Assembly (NCBI GenBank): GCA_029961745.1
Contig: CP124680.1
Coordinates: 4,030,001 to 4,094,000, forward strand
Length of the DNA: 64,000 nucleotides
Direction: 5' to 3'
Source: Nocardioides sp. L-11A
Lineage (GTDB): Bacteria > Actinomycetota > Actinomycetes > Propionibacteriales > Nocardioidaceae
How positions within the stretch are numbered: the first letter of the stretch is position 1; every line of letters starts with the position of its first letter. A program made the translations under genes and the position numbers. Below the pieces are notes generated by a model that did no database searches, was not told the origin of the DNA, and worked only from the letters and a program-made list of their open reading frames with translations. Of this stretch, positions 47,935 through 57,422 are shown piece after piece.

Positions 47935-48645
47935 ATGCTCCACGACCGCAGCAGCGTCGCCGCCGCGCTGACCGAGGCGGCCCTGACCATCAACAGCCAC
48001 CGCTCCCTCGACGACACGCTCGACGCCATCGTCCGCGCCGCCCAGGAGACCGTGCCCGGGTTCGAGCACGTCGGCATCTCGATCACCCACGGCGACCGGC
48101 GGATCGAGACCCGGTCCGGGACCGGGCCACTGGTGTGGGAGATCGACGAGCTCCAGTACAAGCTCGGCGAGGGGCCGTGCTACGACGCGATCCGCACCGG
48201 CGGCGTCACGATCATGGAGGACATCGCGACCGAGCAGCGCTGGCCGCGGTACGTCGACGAGGCGGCCCGGCGCGGCCTGCACGCCCAGATGGGACTCCAG
48301 CTCTACAGCGAGGACGGCGCCCTCGGCGGCCTCAACTTCTACTCCTGGGAGCCGGGCATCGACCCCGACGCCGTCCAGCTCGCCGAGCTCTTCGCCGCCC
48401 ACGCGTCGATCGCCCTGGGCCGGGCCAAGCACGAGCATCAGCTCAACGAGTCGGTCACGACCCGCCAGGCGATCGGCACCGCGGTCGGGATCATCATGGA
48501 GCGCTACCGGATCCCGGAGGAACGGGCGTTCCGGTTCCTCGTGCGTGCCAGCAGCACGGGCAACGTCAAGCTCCGCACGATCGCCCAGGAGGTCGTCGAC
48601 ACCGCGAGCCGCGACTACGCCGCACCGCCGGCCGAGGGCGGCTGA
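47935..48645 (+). CDS. GAF-ANTAR domain protein
   Basis: A 236-residue regulator. Residues about 20-165 form a GAF domain (LDDTLDAIVRAAQETVPGFEHVGISI; KLGEGPCYDAI). The C-terminal 55 residues are an ANTAR RNA-binding domain (TRQAIGTAVGIIMERYRI, then FRFLVRASSTGNVKLRTIAQEVV). ANTAR proteins bind nascent RNA and prevent termination; this class is abundant in actinobacteria. An AGGAGG site precedes the ATG. The target RNA is not evident. Confidence 0.92.
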   Translation: MLHDRSSVAAALTEAALTINSHRSLDDTLDAIVRAAQETVPGFEHVGISITHGDRRIETRSGTGPLVWEIDELQYKLGEGPCYDAIRTGGVTIMEDIATEQRWPRYVDEAARRGLHAQMGLQLYSEDGALGGLNFYSWEPGIDPDAVQLAELFAAHASIALGRAKHEHQLNESVTTRQAIGTAVGIIMERYRIPEERAFRFLVRASSTGNVKLRTIAQEVVDTASRDYAAPPAEGG

Positions 48646-48647
48646 GG

Positions 48648-48815
48648 TCAGGCCTCGGCCGCGAGGACCTGGTCGGCCGGGACCCACTGGGTGTGGACGC
48701 GGCCGTCGGCCTCGTAGGTGACCAGTGCTCGGGCCCGGCTGCGGTCCCACTTGAGGACCAATCCGGGAACGGACGGACCGTCGACGGTGATCTGGACGTC
48801 GACCTGTTCGGTCAT
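48648..48815 (-). CDS. Small conserved-looking protein of unknown function
   Basis: A 55-residue frame starts at an ATG with a good AGGAG site eight bases ahead (minus strand). The translation has beta-strand-like alternation (TEQVDVQITVDG; LVLKWDRSRARALVTYEADG; VHTQWVPADQVLAAEA), like a single small barrel. Its stop lies two bases from the convergent ANTAR stop. Codon third positions are G/C rich, supporting translation. I know no family for it. Confidence 0.65.
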   Translation of the reverse strand: MTEQVDVQITVDGPSVPGLVLKWDRSRARALVTYEADGRVHTQWVPADQVLAAEA

Positions 48816-48944
48816 GGCGGGCTCCTGCGGTGCTGCGGGGTCGACCGACCCCCGTGGCAGCCCGCGTCTTGAGCAGCGCGATCCACCCTACCGTCAGGGT
48901 CGGCGGGGCCGGATGCCGGGATCGCGGCCGGGTAACGCTCGAGG

Positions 48945-49370
48945 ATGGAGACATCGACGGCAAGCGCACGCGTGCAGGTCTCGGCCTCCCCCGCCCAGGT
49001 GTGGCGGGCACTGACCGAGCCCGAGCAGATCAAGTCCTACTTCTTCGGCGCCGAGGTGGACACGACCTGGGAGCCCGGGTCGCCGATCACCTGGCGCGGC
49101 GAGTACGACGGCCGCCCGTACCAGGACAAGGGCGAGGTGCTGGAGGTCGCGCCCGAGCAGCTGCTCGTGGTCACCCACTACAGCCCGCTGTCCGGCCGGC
49201 CGGACATCCCGGAGAACTATCACCGCGTGGCCTGGCGGCTCGAGGACGACGGCGACCACACGGACGTCACCGTCGAGCAGTCGCTCACCGGGGACGAGGA
49301 CGAGGCTCCCGCCCGCGAGAACTGGACCAACGTCCTGCGCCAGCTCAAGGAGCACGTCGAACGGGGCTGA
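48945..49370 (+). CDS. SRPBCC/AHSA1-like protein
   Basis: A 141-residue START-fold protein. It begins with the typical ARVQVSASPAQVWRALTEPEQIKSYFFGAEVDTTW pattern and continues GSPITWRGEYDGRPYQDKGEV and ends WTNVLRQLKEHVE. Such proteins bind hydrophobic ligands or act as ArsR-linked effectors. No regulator is adjacent. The ligand is unknown. Confidence 0.88.
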   Translation: METSTASARVQVSASPAQVWRALTEPEQIKSYFFGAEVDTTWEPGSPITWRGEYDGRPYQDKGEVLEVAPEQLLVVTHYSPLSGRPDIPENYHRVAWRLEDDGDHTDVTVEQSLTGDEDEAPARENWTNVLRQLKEHVERG

Positions 49371-49395
49371 TCTCCCCCTCACGGCCCCACCGCCG

Positions 49396-49593
49396 CTTGT
49401 AACTAAGGGTTACAGCACGAAATTCGGTGCAATAGCGCCCGGGTAGTAGCCACAACACCCTGGTAGGTGCGCGGGGACCGGCGCGGGTGCCGGCGTACGT
49501 CGATTCGCCGTGTCCACCGCGACTACCCGGGCGTTGTGACCACTACCCGGGCGCTATTGCGGTGGATAACGTGACGTAACCCTTAGTTACAAG
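49396..49593. repeat. 198-bp nested palindromic element
   Basis: Three nested inverted repeats share one centre. Outer arms CTTGTAACTAAGGGTTAC (49396-49413) and its perfect complement (49576-49593). Middle arms GCAATAGCGCCCGGGTAGT (49429-49447) and perfect complement (49542-49560). Inner arms CACAACACCCTGGTAG (49451-49466) and CTACCCGGGCGTTGTG (49523-49538) with two mismatches. The outer arms each contain a small dyad GTAAC-N5-GTTAC. The element carries no gene and lies between two convergent genes. It looks like a MITE-type insertion or a large bidirectional terminator. Confidence 0.8.
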
Positions 49594-49606
49594 GCGCCGC
49601 GCGCCG

Positions 49607-50686
49607 TCACGCCGGGTGGGGGCCGGAGGTGTGGTGCTGGAGCAGCTCGCCGGCGAGGACGACGCCGGCGCGGTCGAGCTCGGGAGGGTCGAGGACGGTC
49701 GCGGTAGGGCCGGCGGTGAGCAGCAGCCGGCCGATCCGGTCCTCGACCGGCGGGAGCAGGTCGAGGTCGACGACGACATCCTGCTCGTCGTCCTCGACGA
49801 AGCCGACCTGCTCGGCGTAGAAGTCGGCCACCCAGCGCGACTCCTGCGGCAGCAGCACCCGGACCCGCGTCGTCGCGCGCTGGCGGGCCAGCAGGTCGTC
49901 GACGTCGTCGGGTACGACGAACGTGCGGTCCAGCACCTCGACCGAGCGGATGTTGGAGATCAGGTAGGTGCGGATCCGGCCCTGGTCATCGACCGGGCCG
50001 GCGTCCACCTCCCAGCCCCGCCGGGTCTGCACGAGCCGCCAGGGCTCGATCTCCCGCTCGGTGACGCCCGGCTCCCAGGCGCGCGAGTAGACGATCCGCA
50101 CGACGCGGCCCTCGCCCTGGGCGCGGCGCAGGCGGGGCAGCAGTGCGTCCGGTGCCGTCGCACCGGCGGGCCGGCCGCCGGACCCGTCGGCAGCCACGCC
50201 GGCCACCTCCCCCGCTGCGTCGCCCACCGACTCCATCGGCTCCACCGGCTCCACCGGCTCCACCGGCTGCCCGAAGAGCGTCTCGGCCAGGACGTCGAGG
50301 GCCTCGGCGAGCTCGGCGTTGTCGGGCTCGATCTCCAGCAGCGCCTGGCCCGCGGCGTGGACGCGGCCCAGCTCGCCGGCGTCGACGTACTCGACACCGA
50401 GGTCGATCGGGCTCTCCGCGACGAGCCGGACGACCTCCGCGGTGCCCGGGTCCTCGGCGTCGCCGTCGGGGCCGAGGAACTCCAGCACCTCGGGCCGCGA
50501 GAGCAGCCACTCGCCGCCGATGTCGGCGGTGTAGAAGGCCAGCAGGTCCTGGCGCAGCTCGGCGACCGAGGTGTCGAAGGCCGCGGCGAGGTCGCGCAGG
50601 GCGATCCCGTCGGGGCTGGCCGCGAGCCGGGCGAACACCTCGGGCAGCCGGGCGATCCGGCTGACGTACTTCGGGACGTCGCTCAC
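49607..50686 (-). CDS. pafC: WYL-domain regulator PafC
   Basis: A 359-residue protein. An N-terminal winged helix (YVSRIARLPEVFARLAASPDG) is followed by the WYL ligand domain (VVRIVYSRAWEPGVTEREIEPWRLV; GWEVDAGPVDDQGRIRTYLISNI). A Pro-Val-Glu triplet repeat and a Gly-rich stretch separate the parts. PafB and PafC together act as transcription activators of the mycobacterial DNA damage response, binding single-stranded DNA. It overlaps pafB by four bases. Confidence 0.88.
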   Translation of the reverse strand: MSDVPKYVSRIARLPEVFARLAASPDGIALRDLAAAFDTSVAELRQDLLAFYTADIGGEWLLSRPEVLEFLGPDGDAEDPGTAEVVRLVAESPIDLGVEYVDAGELGRVHAAGQALLEIEPDNAELAEALDVLAETLFGQPVEPVEPVEPMESVGDAAGEVAGVAADGSGGRPAGATAPDALLPRLRRAQGEGRVVRIVYSRAWEPGVTEREIEPWRLVQTRRGWEVDAGPVDDQGRIRTYLISNIRSVEVLDRTFVVPDDVDDLLARQRATTRVRVLLPQESRWVADFYAEQVGFVEDDEQDVVVDLDLLPPVEDRIGRLLLTAGPTATVLDPPELDRAGVVLAGELLQHHTSGPHPA

Positions 50687-51657
50687 CGGCCGGTCTCCGT
50701 TCCGCGGGCGGCGCCCAGGAAGGCCACCAGGTCCGCCTGGGCCTGCGCGGGACCGTCGATCCGGACCCGGTCGTCGAGCTCGACCAGCCGCGCGTGGAGC
50801 GCGGCGCGATGGGTCACGCGGTAGCGCAGCAGCACATCGTCGCCGTCGGCCTCGACCCCGAGGGGCTCGCCGAGCCAGCGGCGTACGTCGGGCGCGTAGC
50901 CGGCCGGCGCCCGGAGGGTCACCTCGACCGGCGGGTCGATCTCCCAGGACATCGGGTGCAGCTCCGGGTGGCGCACCTGCGGCGGCGGCTGGGCGCTGCG
51001 GGCCTCGCCCGATGCGACGCCGAGCATCCGGGAGACGACGAAGGTCTTCACGATCGGCCCGTCCGCGGCGTCGAGATCGCCGTCCTCGATGCCGCGGAGG
51101 TACCAGACGCCGTCCTGGTTGCGGACCGACGCGGGGTGCACCACGCGTGGGGACCCCTTGTAGCCGAAACGCAGCACCCGCTGGTCACGGACCGCGTCGA
51201 CCACCGCCCCCAGCGCCGCCGGCGCGGCCACCTGCACGGCAGCCGGGACGGAGGCACCCGAGACACCCGAGCCACCCGACTCGGCCGGGGTCGCCGCGTC
51301 GTCGTCGGTCAGGCCGAGCCGCTGGGCGAGGTCGCCGCGGTCGGCGAGCAGCACCGCGCGCCGCAGCGCGGCCTGCTGGCCGAGGGTGAGGCGCACCCGC
51401 AGGCGGTTGTCGACGGTCGTCATTCGGTAGACCGCGGGCGAGCCCGCCGGTGCGATGTTCTCGATCCGCCAGCCCTGCCGCTCGAGATGCCGGATCTCAC
51501 GCTTGAGCTGATCATGGCCCTGCGACGCGGGGAACCCGGCGACCCGGTCGAGCCGCGCGGCGCTCACGCCGCCCTGGGGGTAGGCCTGGAGCACGGCGGC
51601 GATGCGCACGAGCCGCTCCATCGGTCCGCGCTGGTCCCGTCCCGGCACGCTGGCCAC
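50683..51657 (-). CDS. pafB: WYL-domain regulator PafB
   Basis: A 324-residue protein: N-terminal winged helix (ERLVRIAAVLQAYPQGGVSAARL) and central WYL domain (RVLRFGYKGSPRVVHPASVRNQDGVWYLRGIE). It forms the other half of the PafBC regulator. The usual proteasome/pup genes are not adjacent here, though pafBC often lie near them. A GTG at 51657 is used as start; ATG MERLVRIA twelve codons later is an alternative. Confidence 0.88.
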   Translation of the reverse strand: MASVPGRDQRGPMERLVRIAAVLQAYPQGGVSAARLDRVAGFPASQGHDQLKREIRHLERQGWRIENIAPAGSPAVYRMTTVDNRLRVRLTLGQQAALRRAVLLADRGDLAQRLGLTDDDAATPAESGGSGVSGASVPAAVQVAAPAALGAVVDAVRDQRVLRFGYKGSPRVVHPASVRNQDGVWYLRGIEDGDLDAADGPIVKTFVVSRMLGVASGEARSAQPPPQVRHPELHPMSWEIDPPVEVTLRAPAGYAPDVRRWLGEPLGVEADGDDVLLRYRVTHRAALHARLVELDDRVRIDGPAQAQADLVAFLGAARGTETGR

Positions 51658-51708
51658 GCCTGCTCCTCCCGTCGGTCGCCGCTCGGTGTGTGAGCTCCCG
51701 GGCAGACG

Positions 51709-54168
51709 CTACTTGCCCCGCAGGACCACCGTCCGCACCAGGTCCCGGGCGATCTGCCGCTCGGTCCACGGGAAGCGCACCCACGACTCGGCCGAGAAGA
51801 GCCGGGTCTGGTCGCGCGACCACCGCGAGCCGGGATCCTCGTACTGCGAGTAGGTCAGGATGGTGCGCGCGTTGACCTTGCGCTTGCCGCGGAAGGCGAT
51901 CGCCTGGATGTGCGAGGAGCCGTAGCTGACCGCCTTGTAGCGGTCTCCGTTCGCGGCCGGCGCGATCGACGCCAGGGCATTGGCGTTCCCGGCGAGGTCA
52001 CCCTCGCCGCCACCGAGCGGGAAGGCGGGCGCGCCGCGGTCGCCGGCCACCTGGAGCGAGCCCCAGGTGGCGCCGAAGGGCACCCCCGCCGCACGTACGG
52101 CGTCGATGGCCGCCTTCATGGCGGCGACGACCGGCGGCCCGGTCCGCAGCTCCCGCGGGGTGTGGAAGGGATGGGCGGGGTCGAAGGGCACCTGCCACAG
52201 CTTCGACCCGGTCGGCGCCCGCTGCACGAAGGCCTCGAAGAGGTGGGTCCCGACCGAGGTGACGTCCGAGCGTCCGTCCCAGGCACGCAGCACCGCGCAG
52301 GCCTCGGTCTCCCCCGTTGCGGCGCACACGGCGTCGAGCCGGCCGTCGGCGCGCATCACCTCGGCGGCCCGCAGCCGGTTGGCGTACTCGTGGCCGCGCA
52401 GGGTCCTCGGGGTCTCCTTGCCGACCGCGAGACGGTCCAGGACGTACTGGGAGACCATCCGGGTCCGCATGGTGCGCTCGCACCGCTCGCACCCGATGAT
52501 CGAGGGGTAGCCCTCCAGCCGGACCTTGTCGTTGGGCGTCCAGTAGGAGTCGTTCGCGTTCATCACCCAGTCGCGGCGTACGACGGCGGGCAGGTGCTGC
52601 GGTCCGAGGATCCCCGGCCGCTGGGCGTCCGCGTCGGCGCCCCAGGCGCAGCTGCTGTCGGCGAGGTTGCCGTTGAGGCCCGGCAGCCCGGCCACGGACT
52701 GGATCAGCCGCCCCACCACGGTCATGCACCGGTTGGCCAGGGCGTCGGTGACGTGCGGCACGACGCTGTGGTCGGCGTAGAGCACCTCGCCTCGGCGGTC
52801 GGCGGCCGTGGTGTTGACCCACGGCATCCCGCCGGCGGCGTCCTGACGGGCGAGCAGGTCACGGCTGCTCGTCGCGCGGCCCATCTCCAAGAAGGTGTCG
52901 ATGGTCCGCAGCTGCTCGGCGTTGGCGTCCCGGATCGCCCAGAAGCTCAGCGGGGACCAGCCCATGAACTGCGCGGGGCTGTCGATGACGTAGCCCTGGG
53001 GCGTGCGGTACAGGTCCTCCTGGACCGTCCCGACCGAGCCGTCGGCGCGGCGCACCGGGATGTCGACCACCCGGCGCTCGGCCTTCTCGATCCCGCGGGG
53101 CGTCAGATAGCTGGTGCCGGGGCCGAGCGTGAGGTACTCGTACGGCGTGAACCGGTACGCCGTCGAGACGGTGTGGCTCCACGCGACGTCCTTGTTCCAG
53201 CCGATGTTGACGACCGGGGACCCGATCAGCGACCCGCCGGCGACGTCGTACTTCCCGGGGATCGTCAGGTGCTGCTGGGTGAACCGGTAGCGGCCGACCC
53301 ACGGGAAGTGCGGGTTCCCCAGCAGCATGCCTCGCCCCGTGGAGCTGGCGTCGCCGCCGATGGCGGTGGCGTTCGACCCGAAGGCGGGATCGCGGCCGAG
53401 CGAGGCGAGCAACGCGTCGCGGTCCACCTGGGCGGCGTACGCCGGGATCTCGGCCTCCGTCCGCGGCAGGGACAGCGGGATGCCGAGGTCGGGCAGGCCC
53501 GGGTCCTGGAGGGTCGGCGGGTCCGCCTCGACGATCTCCTTGACGAACACGCCGGAGGAGGCGATCAGGTTGGCGAGGTAGACGCCGTACCAGAGGTCGA
53601 GCTCGGTGGCGTCGGGCACCAGCCACGCGGCTCCCCGGCAGGCCGGGTCGGTGACCTTGTTGGTGCGCAGCCAGCGGTTCACGCCGGCCGCGTAGCCGCG
53701 GACCAGCTTGCGGGCGCGCGTGCTCGGTCCGGCCGAGGAGGCGAGCAGGTCCTCAACCACCCTCCGGTTGCGCAGGTCGGTCACGAAGGCGTCGACCTGC
53801 AGGTTGCTCGCGTCCAGCGAGACCCCGTCGCGGTAGCGGCCCTCGGGACCGAGATGGAGCGAGCGCAGGCCCCGGGCGGTGAGCACCGTGTCGGCGAGAT
53901 TGCAGATCGACGCGGCGGCGGCCGCGTAGCCGCTGCCGTAGCCGAGCGACGCCCACCCCTTGGCCACCACGTGCGGGATGCCGTGCTGGGTGATCGAGAC
54001 CGTGGCCCGGTACTTGCCGGGTCGCGTCGGCTTCGTCGCGAGCTCATCGGGTACGACGGCCGGGACCGCCGCCGTCTCCGGTGAGCCGGCGCCGGCGGGA
54101 CCCGCCACCGCCAGGGCGGGCAGCACGAGAGCGGCGGCGAGCAGGCTGAGCAGACGTGACGACCTCAC
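51709..54168 (-). CDS. Exported penicillin acylase family hydrolase
   Basis: An 819-residue N-terminal nucleophile hydrolase. A signal peptide (LLSLLAAALVLPALAVAGPAGA) directs export. The alpha chain is followed by the spacer region and the predicted autocatalytic cut before Ser265 in FGSNATAIGG. Downstream GNPHFPWVGRYRFTQQHLTI and IGWNKDVAWSHTVST match the beta chain of acylases. Such enzymes hydrolyse amides such as acyl-homoserine lactones, penicillins or lipid amides; the LGNPHFPW stretch recalls the lactone acylase/aculeacin group. It may quench signals or process secreted amides. Confidence 0.88.
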   Translation of the reverse strand: MRSSRLLSLLAAALVLPALAVAGPAGAGSPETAAVPAVVPDELATKPTRPGKYRATVSITQHGIPHVVAKGWASLGYGSGYAAAAASICNLADTVLTARGLRSLHLGPEGRYRDGVSLDASNLQVDAFVTDLRNRRVVEDLLASSAGPSTRARKLVRGYAAGVNRWLRTNKVTDPACRGAAWLVPDATELDLWYGVYLANLIASSGVFVKEIVEADPPTLQDPGLPDLGIPLSLPRTEAEIPAYAAQVDRDALLASLGRDPAFGSNATAIGGDASSTGRGMLLGNPHFPWVGRYRFTQQHLTIPGKYDVAGGSLIGSPVVNIGWNKDVAWSHTVSTAYRFTPYEYLTLGPGTSYLTPRGIEKAERRVVDIPVRRADGSVGTVQEDLYRTPQGYVIDSPAQFMGWSPLSFWAIRDANAEQLRTIDTFLEMGRATSSRDLLARQDAAGGMPWVNTTAADRRGEVLYADHSVVPHVTDALANRCMTVVGRLIQSVAGLPGLNGNLADSSCAWGADADAQRPGILGPQHLPAVVRRDWVMNANDSYWTPNDKVRLEGYPSIIGCERCERTMRTRMVSQYVLDRLAVGKETPRTLRGHEYANRLRAAEVMRADGRLDAVCAATGETEACAVLRAWDGRSDVTSVGTHLFEAFVQRAPTGSKLWQVPFDPAHPFHTPRELRTGPPVVAAMKAAIDAVRAAGVPFGATWGSLQVAGDRGAPAFPLGGGEGDLAGNANALASIAPAANGDRYKAVSYGSSHIQAIAFRGKRKVNARTILTYSQYEDPGSRWSRDQTRLFSAESWVRFPWTERQIARDLVRTVVLRGK

Positions 54169-54220
54169 ACACGCCCAACGCCGGCGATGTGACCTGCGTT
54201 ACGTCAGCCCCAGAGATGCC

Positions 54221-54544
54221 TCAGAGATACAGGCCCGCGGCCTCGTCGCCGAGTCGCTCGGCGGCGACCGCGTGGATGTCGCGCTCGCGCATGACGACGT
54301 ACACCTCGCCGGAGACCTCGACCTCGGCCTTGTCGTCGGGGTCGTAGAGCACCTTGTCGCCGGTCACGACCGAGCGGCAGTGCGGGCCGACCGCGACCAC
54401 GCGCGACCAGGCCAGCCGGCGGGCGCCCATGGCAGCGGTCGCGGGGATGACGATGCCACCGGAGGAGCGACGCTCGCCGGCCTCGGTGTCGGCCTCGCAC
54501 AGGATGCGGTCGTGCAGCATCTTGATGGGGGTCTTGTCGGACAT
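54221..54544 (-). CDS. GroES-like co-chaperonin paralogue
   Basis: A 107-residue protein with the GroES fold pattern: IKMLHDRILCEAD, SSGGIVIPATA, WSRVVAVGPH, GDKVLYDPDDKAEVEVSGEVYVVMRERDIHAV. It is a divergent copy: the mobile-loop region that meets GroEL is shortened and reads AAMGARRLAW. No groEL is adjacent; instead it ends the cbiMNQO operon region, 28 bases after the DUF3618 gene. ATG 54544 has GAAGG upstream. Whether it works with GroEL is doubtful. Confidence 0.85.
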   Translation of the reverse strand: MSDKTPIKMLHDRILCEADTEAGERRSSGGIVIPATAAMGARRLAWSRVVAVGPHCRSVVTGDKVLYDPDDKAEVEVSGEVYVVMRERDIHAVAAERLGDEAAGLYL

Positions 54545-54572
54545 GTGCGCCTTCAACCGCGGGCCGCGGGTC

Positions 54573-54817
54573 TCAGCGGGTGATCTTGCGCAGGACGGCG
54601 AACAGCGCGATCACACCGACGACGCCACCGACGGCCTTGAGGATGTTGTCGGTGCGCGGCTCCCCGGTCGCGGGGTCGACGAAGTGAGCCTTCACCTGCG
54701 CCACCTCCCGACCGACGATCGTCTTGGGGTGCGAGCGGTAGAGCAGCTGGTCGATCGTGCCCGCGAGGCGCTCACGGGCCTCCTCGATCTCACGCTCGAT
54801 GTCAGAGGGAGTCTCAC

Positions 54818-54821
<4 letters not shown>
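54573..54821 (-). CDS. DUF3618 protein
   Basis: An 82-residue protein. The N-terminal helix DIEREIEEARERLAGTIDQLLYRSHPKTI is the DUF3618 signature; the C-terminus has one membrane segment AVGGVVGVIALFAVL. The function of this actinobacterial family is unknown. The GTG start overlaps the cbiO stop as GTGA, so translation is coupled to the transporter genes. Confidence 0.88.
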
Positions 54822-55584
<763 letters not shown>

Positions 55585-55588
<4 letters not shown>

Positions 55589-56289
55589 CGTCCGTCTCCG
55601 GGCAGTCGGCCGTCGTACCCGCGGGACAGCATCGCGAGGTGCACCCGCTCCCCCCTCTCGTAGGACCGCACGAACAGCGCTCCGAGGGTACGCGCCAGCG
55701 CCGGCCAGTGCCGCGGCGAGCGGGGGTCGACGCCACGCGAGCGCATGGCGGTGAGCATCCGGCCGAGGTCGCTGGTCACGACGTCGAGGTAGCGGATCAT
55801 GAACCCCATGATCTGCACCAGCAGGTCAGGCAGCCGGAGCCGCTGCAGGCCGCGGAGCACGTCGGTCGGCTCGGTGGTCGCGGCGAGGGTCAGCGAGGCC
55901 AGCACGCCGAGGGTGCCCTTGACGGCCAGGCCCCAGGCGGCCATCAGGCCGGACTCCGACAGGGAGAGCTCCCAGCCGCCCAGCCCTGACCAACCCAGGG
56001 GTACGGCGACGCGCGGGCCCTCGGCGACGAACGGCATCAGCGCGGCGAACAGCAGGAAGGGCACCTCCACGACCATCCGCGGCAGCAGGTAGGTCAGCGG
56101 GACCCGGGCGAGAAGCACCACGCCGAGCAGCAAGGCGAGATAGCCGCCGAAGACGGGATACCACTCCCGGGGCGTCGCGACGACCGTCAGGACGAACCCG
56201 AGCAGCAGCAGGATCTTCAGGTGTGCCGGTGCCCGGTGCACCACGGAATGTCCGTGGAAGTGCAGCCGATGACCGTGCCCCGCGCCCAT
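55585..56289 (-). CDS. cbiQ: Cobalt/nickel ECF transporter T-component CbiQ
   Basis: A 234-residue membrane protein with about six hydrophobic segments. The N-terminus is His-rich (HGHRLHFHGHSVVHR), and the coupling helices carry the AMRSRGVD and LSRGYDGR type motifs that contact the ATPase. I chose ATG 56289 (MGAGHGHRLH); a GTG at 56304 overlaps the cbiN stop and is possible. Co2+ or Ni2+ selectivity is not clear. Confidence 0.88.
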
Positions 56290-56300
56290 GCCGGCCCCCG

Positions 56301-56600
56301 TCACTCCTGCGGGGTGCGCCGGCGGAGCACCCAGAAGAGCCCGCCGCCGATGAGGAGCGTCAGGCCGACACCGGCGACGCCGGCAATGCCGCCGCTGAGC
56401 CGCTCGTCGTCGACCCCCTTGGTGCCGTAGTCGGCGAACGGACTGCCGGTGTCGACCGGGTCCTTCGCCGAGTCGCTGAAGCCGGTCTTCCCAGCGACGT
56501 ACTCGAGGCCGTCGGGGTGGCTGCTGGCGTAGTAGCTGCCGACACCGGCGATGAGGAGGGCCACGAGCAGGCCGGCGAGCAGGAAGCGACGGCTCCTCAT
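56301..56600 (-). CDS. cbiN: CbiN (PDGLE domain)
   Basis: A 99-residue protein with an N-terminal membrane segment (FLLAGLLVALLIAGVGSYYA), the external SSHPDGLEYVA motif that names the PDGLE family, a short loop, and a second membrane segment (VAGVGLTLLIGGGLFWVL). CbiN assists metal loading of CbiM. The start overlaps cbiM by four bases (ATGA). Confidence 0.9.
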   Translation of the reverse strand: MRSRRFLLAGLLVALLIAGVGSYYASSHPDGLEYVAGKTGFSDSAKDPVDTGSPFADYGTKGVDDERLSGGIAGVAGVGLTLLIGGGLFWVLRRRTPQE

Positions 56601-57283
56601 GCCGCGACCTCCCCGGTGCGCAGGGAGGTGCGTCGGGCCAGGCCGCGGGCGCCATGGACCAGGTCCGGGCGCGACGCGACGACCGCGCTGACCACGAGGC
56701 CGGTCACCACGGCCTCCCCGACGCCGATGACGGTGTGCCAGCCGACCATGGCGGTCAGCACCTTGCCGACCGACACGTCGGCGGTGCCGCCGACGGCGAA
56801 GAGCAGGGTGAAGACGGTGGCGGCGGCGGGGACGGACACCAGGGCTCCGAGGGCGGCGGCCACCGGCACCGAGCCGAGCCGGCGCGGGAGGACGGCGAGC
56901 ACGAGCCGGAACACGGCGTACCCGACGAAGACGCCGACCAGGCCCATCAGCGTGATGTTGGTGCCGAGTGCGGTCAGGCCGCCGTCGGCCATGAACAGGC
57001 CCTGGACGAGCAGGACCACGCTGATGCACAGCGCCCCGGTCCACGGGCCCACCAGCACCGCCGCCAGCGCGCCGCCGAGGAGATGGCCGCTGGTGCCGGC
57101 TCCCACCGGGAAGTTGATCATCTGGCCCGCGAAGACGAAGGCGGCCACGAGGCCGGCCATCGGGGCGGTGCGGTCGTCGAGCTCGGCGCGCGCCCGGCGC
57201 AGGGCGATGCCGACGCCGGCCGCGGCGACGACGCCGGTCGCGACCGAGGTCGGGGCGTCGAGGAAGCCGTCCGGGACGTGCAT
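56597..57283 (-). CDS. cbiM: Cobalt/nickel ECF transporter S-component CbiM
   Basis: A 228-residue membrane protein. The N-terminus MHVPDGFLD is the invariant metal-binding sequence of CbiM/NikM (His2 binds the metal). Further segments such as MINFPVGAGTSGHLLGGALA and GLFMADGGLTALGTNITLMG match the family and include the metal-site His. It captures Co2+ or Ni2+. It is the first gene of a leftward operon cbiMNQO-DUF3618-groES-like, with a Nur-like box upstream. Confidence 0.93.
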   Translation of the reverse strand: MHVPDGFLDAPTSVATGVVAAAGVGIALRRARAELDDRTAPMAGLVAAFVFAGQMINFPVGAGTSGHLLGGALAAVLVGPWTGALCISVVLLVQGLFMADGGLTALGTNITLMGLVGVFVGYAVFRLVLAVLPRRLGSVPVAAALGALVSVPAAATVFTLLFAVGGTADVSVGKVLTAMVGWHTVIGVGEAVVTGLVVSAVVASRPDLVHGARGLARRTSLRTGEVAA

Positions 57284-57373
57284 GGTTGCTCCTGTACTCG
57301 GTCCGGTGTTCGGTCGTCGGCCACCGGGGTAGTTAGATGGTCACGAGCACTGACTCATTCTTCGGCCACTTTA

Positions 57374-57390
57374 TTGCATTGCTGTTGCAA
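57374..57390. promoter_or_regulatory. Nur-like operator between cbiM and peroxiredoxin genes
   Basis: TTGCAT-N5-TTGCAA (57374-57390) agrees closely with the Streptomyces Nur consensus tTGCaa-N5-ttGCAA. A 16-base perfect palindrome TGCTGTTGCAACAGCA overlaps it (57380-57395). Nur is a Fur-family nickel sensor that represses nickel uptake genes, so this would suit a Ni/Co importer. The divergent peroxiredoxin could also be affected. Confidence 0.55.
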
Positions 57391-57422
57391 CAGCATCTGT
57401 CCACCAGGAGAGTACGCATCCC

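Noticed and set aside
46069..49011. Leftward 980-codon frame opposite the kinase and ANTAR genes
   Set aside because: Antisense shadow of high-GC coding, no motif, no ribosome site.
49562..49570. DnaA-box-like GTGGATAAC
   Set aside because: Single imperfect copy within the palindrome, no cluster and no origin genes.
50232..50270. Tandem 9-base repeats, possible CRISPR-like or unstable repeat
   Set aside because: They encode the Pro-Val-Glu triplets in PafC; too short and contiguous for CRISPR.
57284..57422. Cobalamin riboswitch before cbiM
   Set aside because: The gap is only about 140 bases and shows no B12-box; a Nur-like box is found instead.
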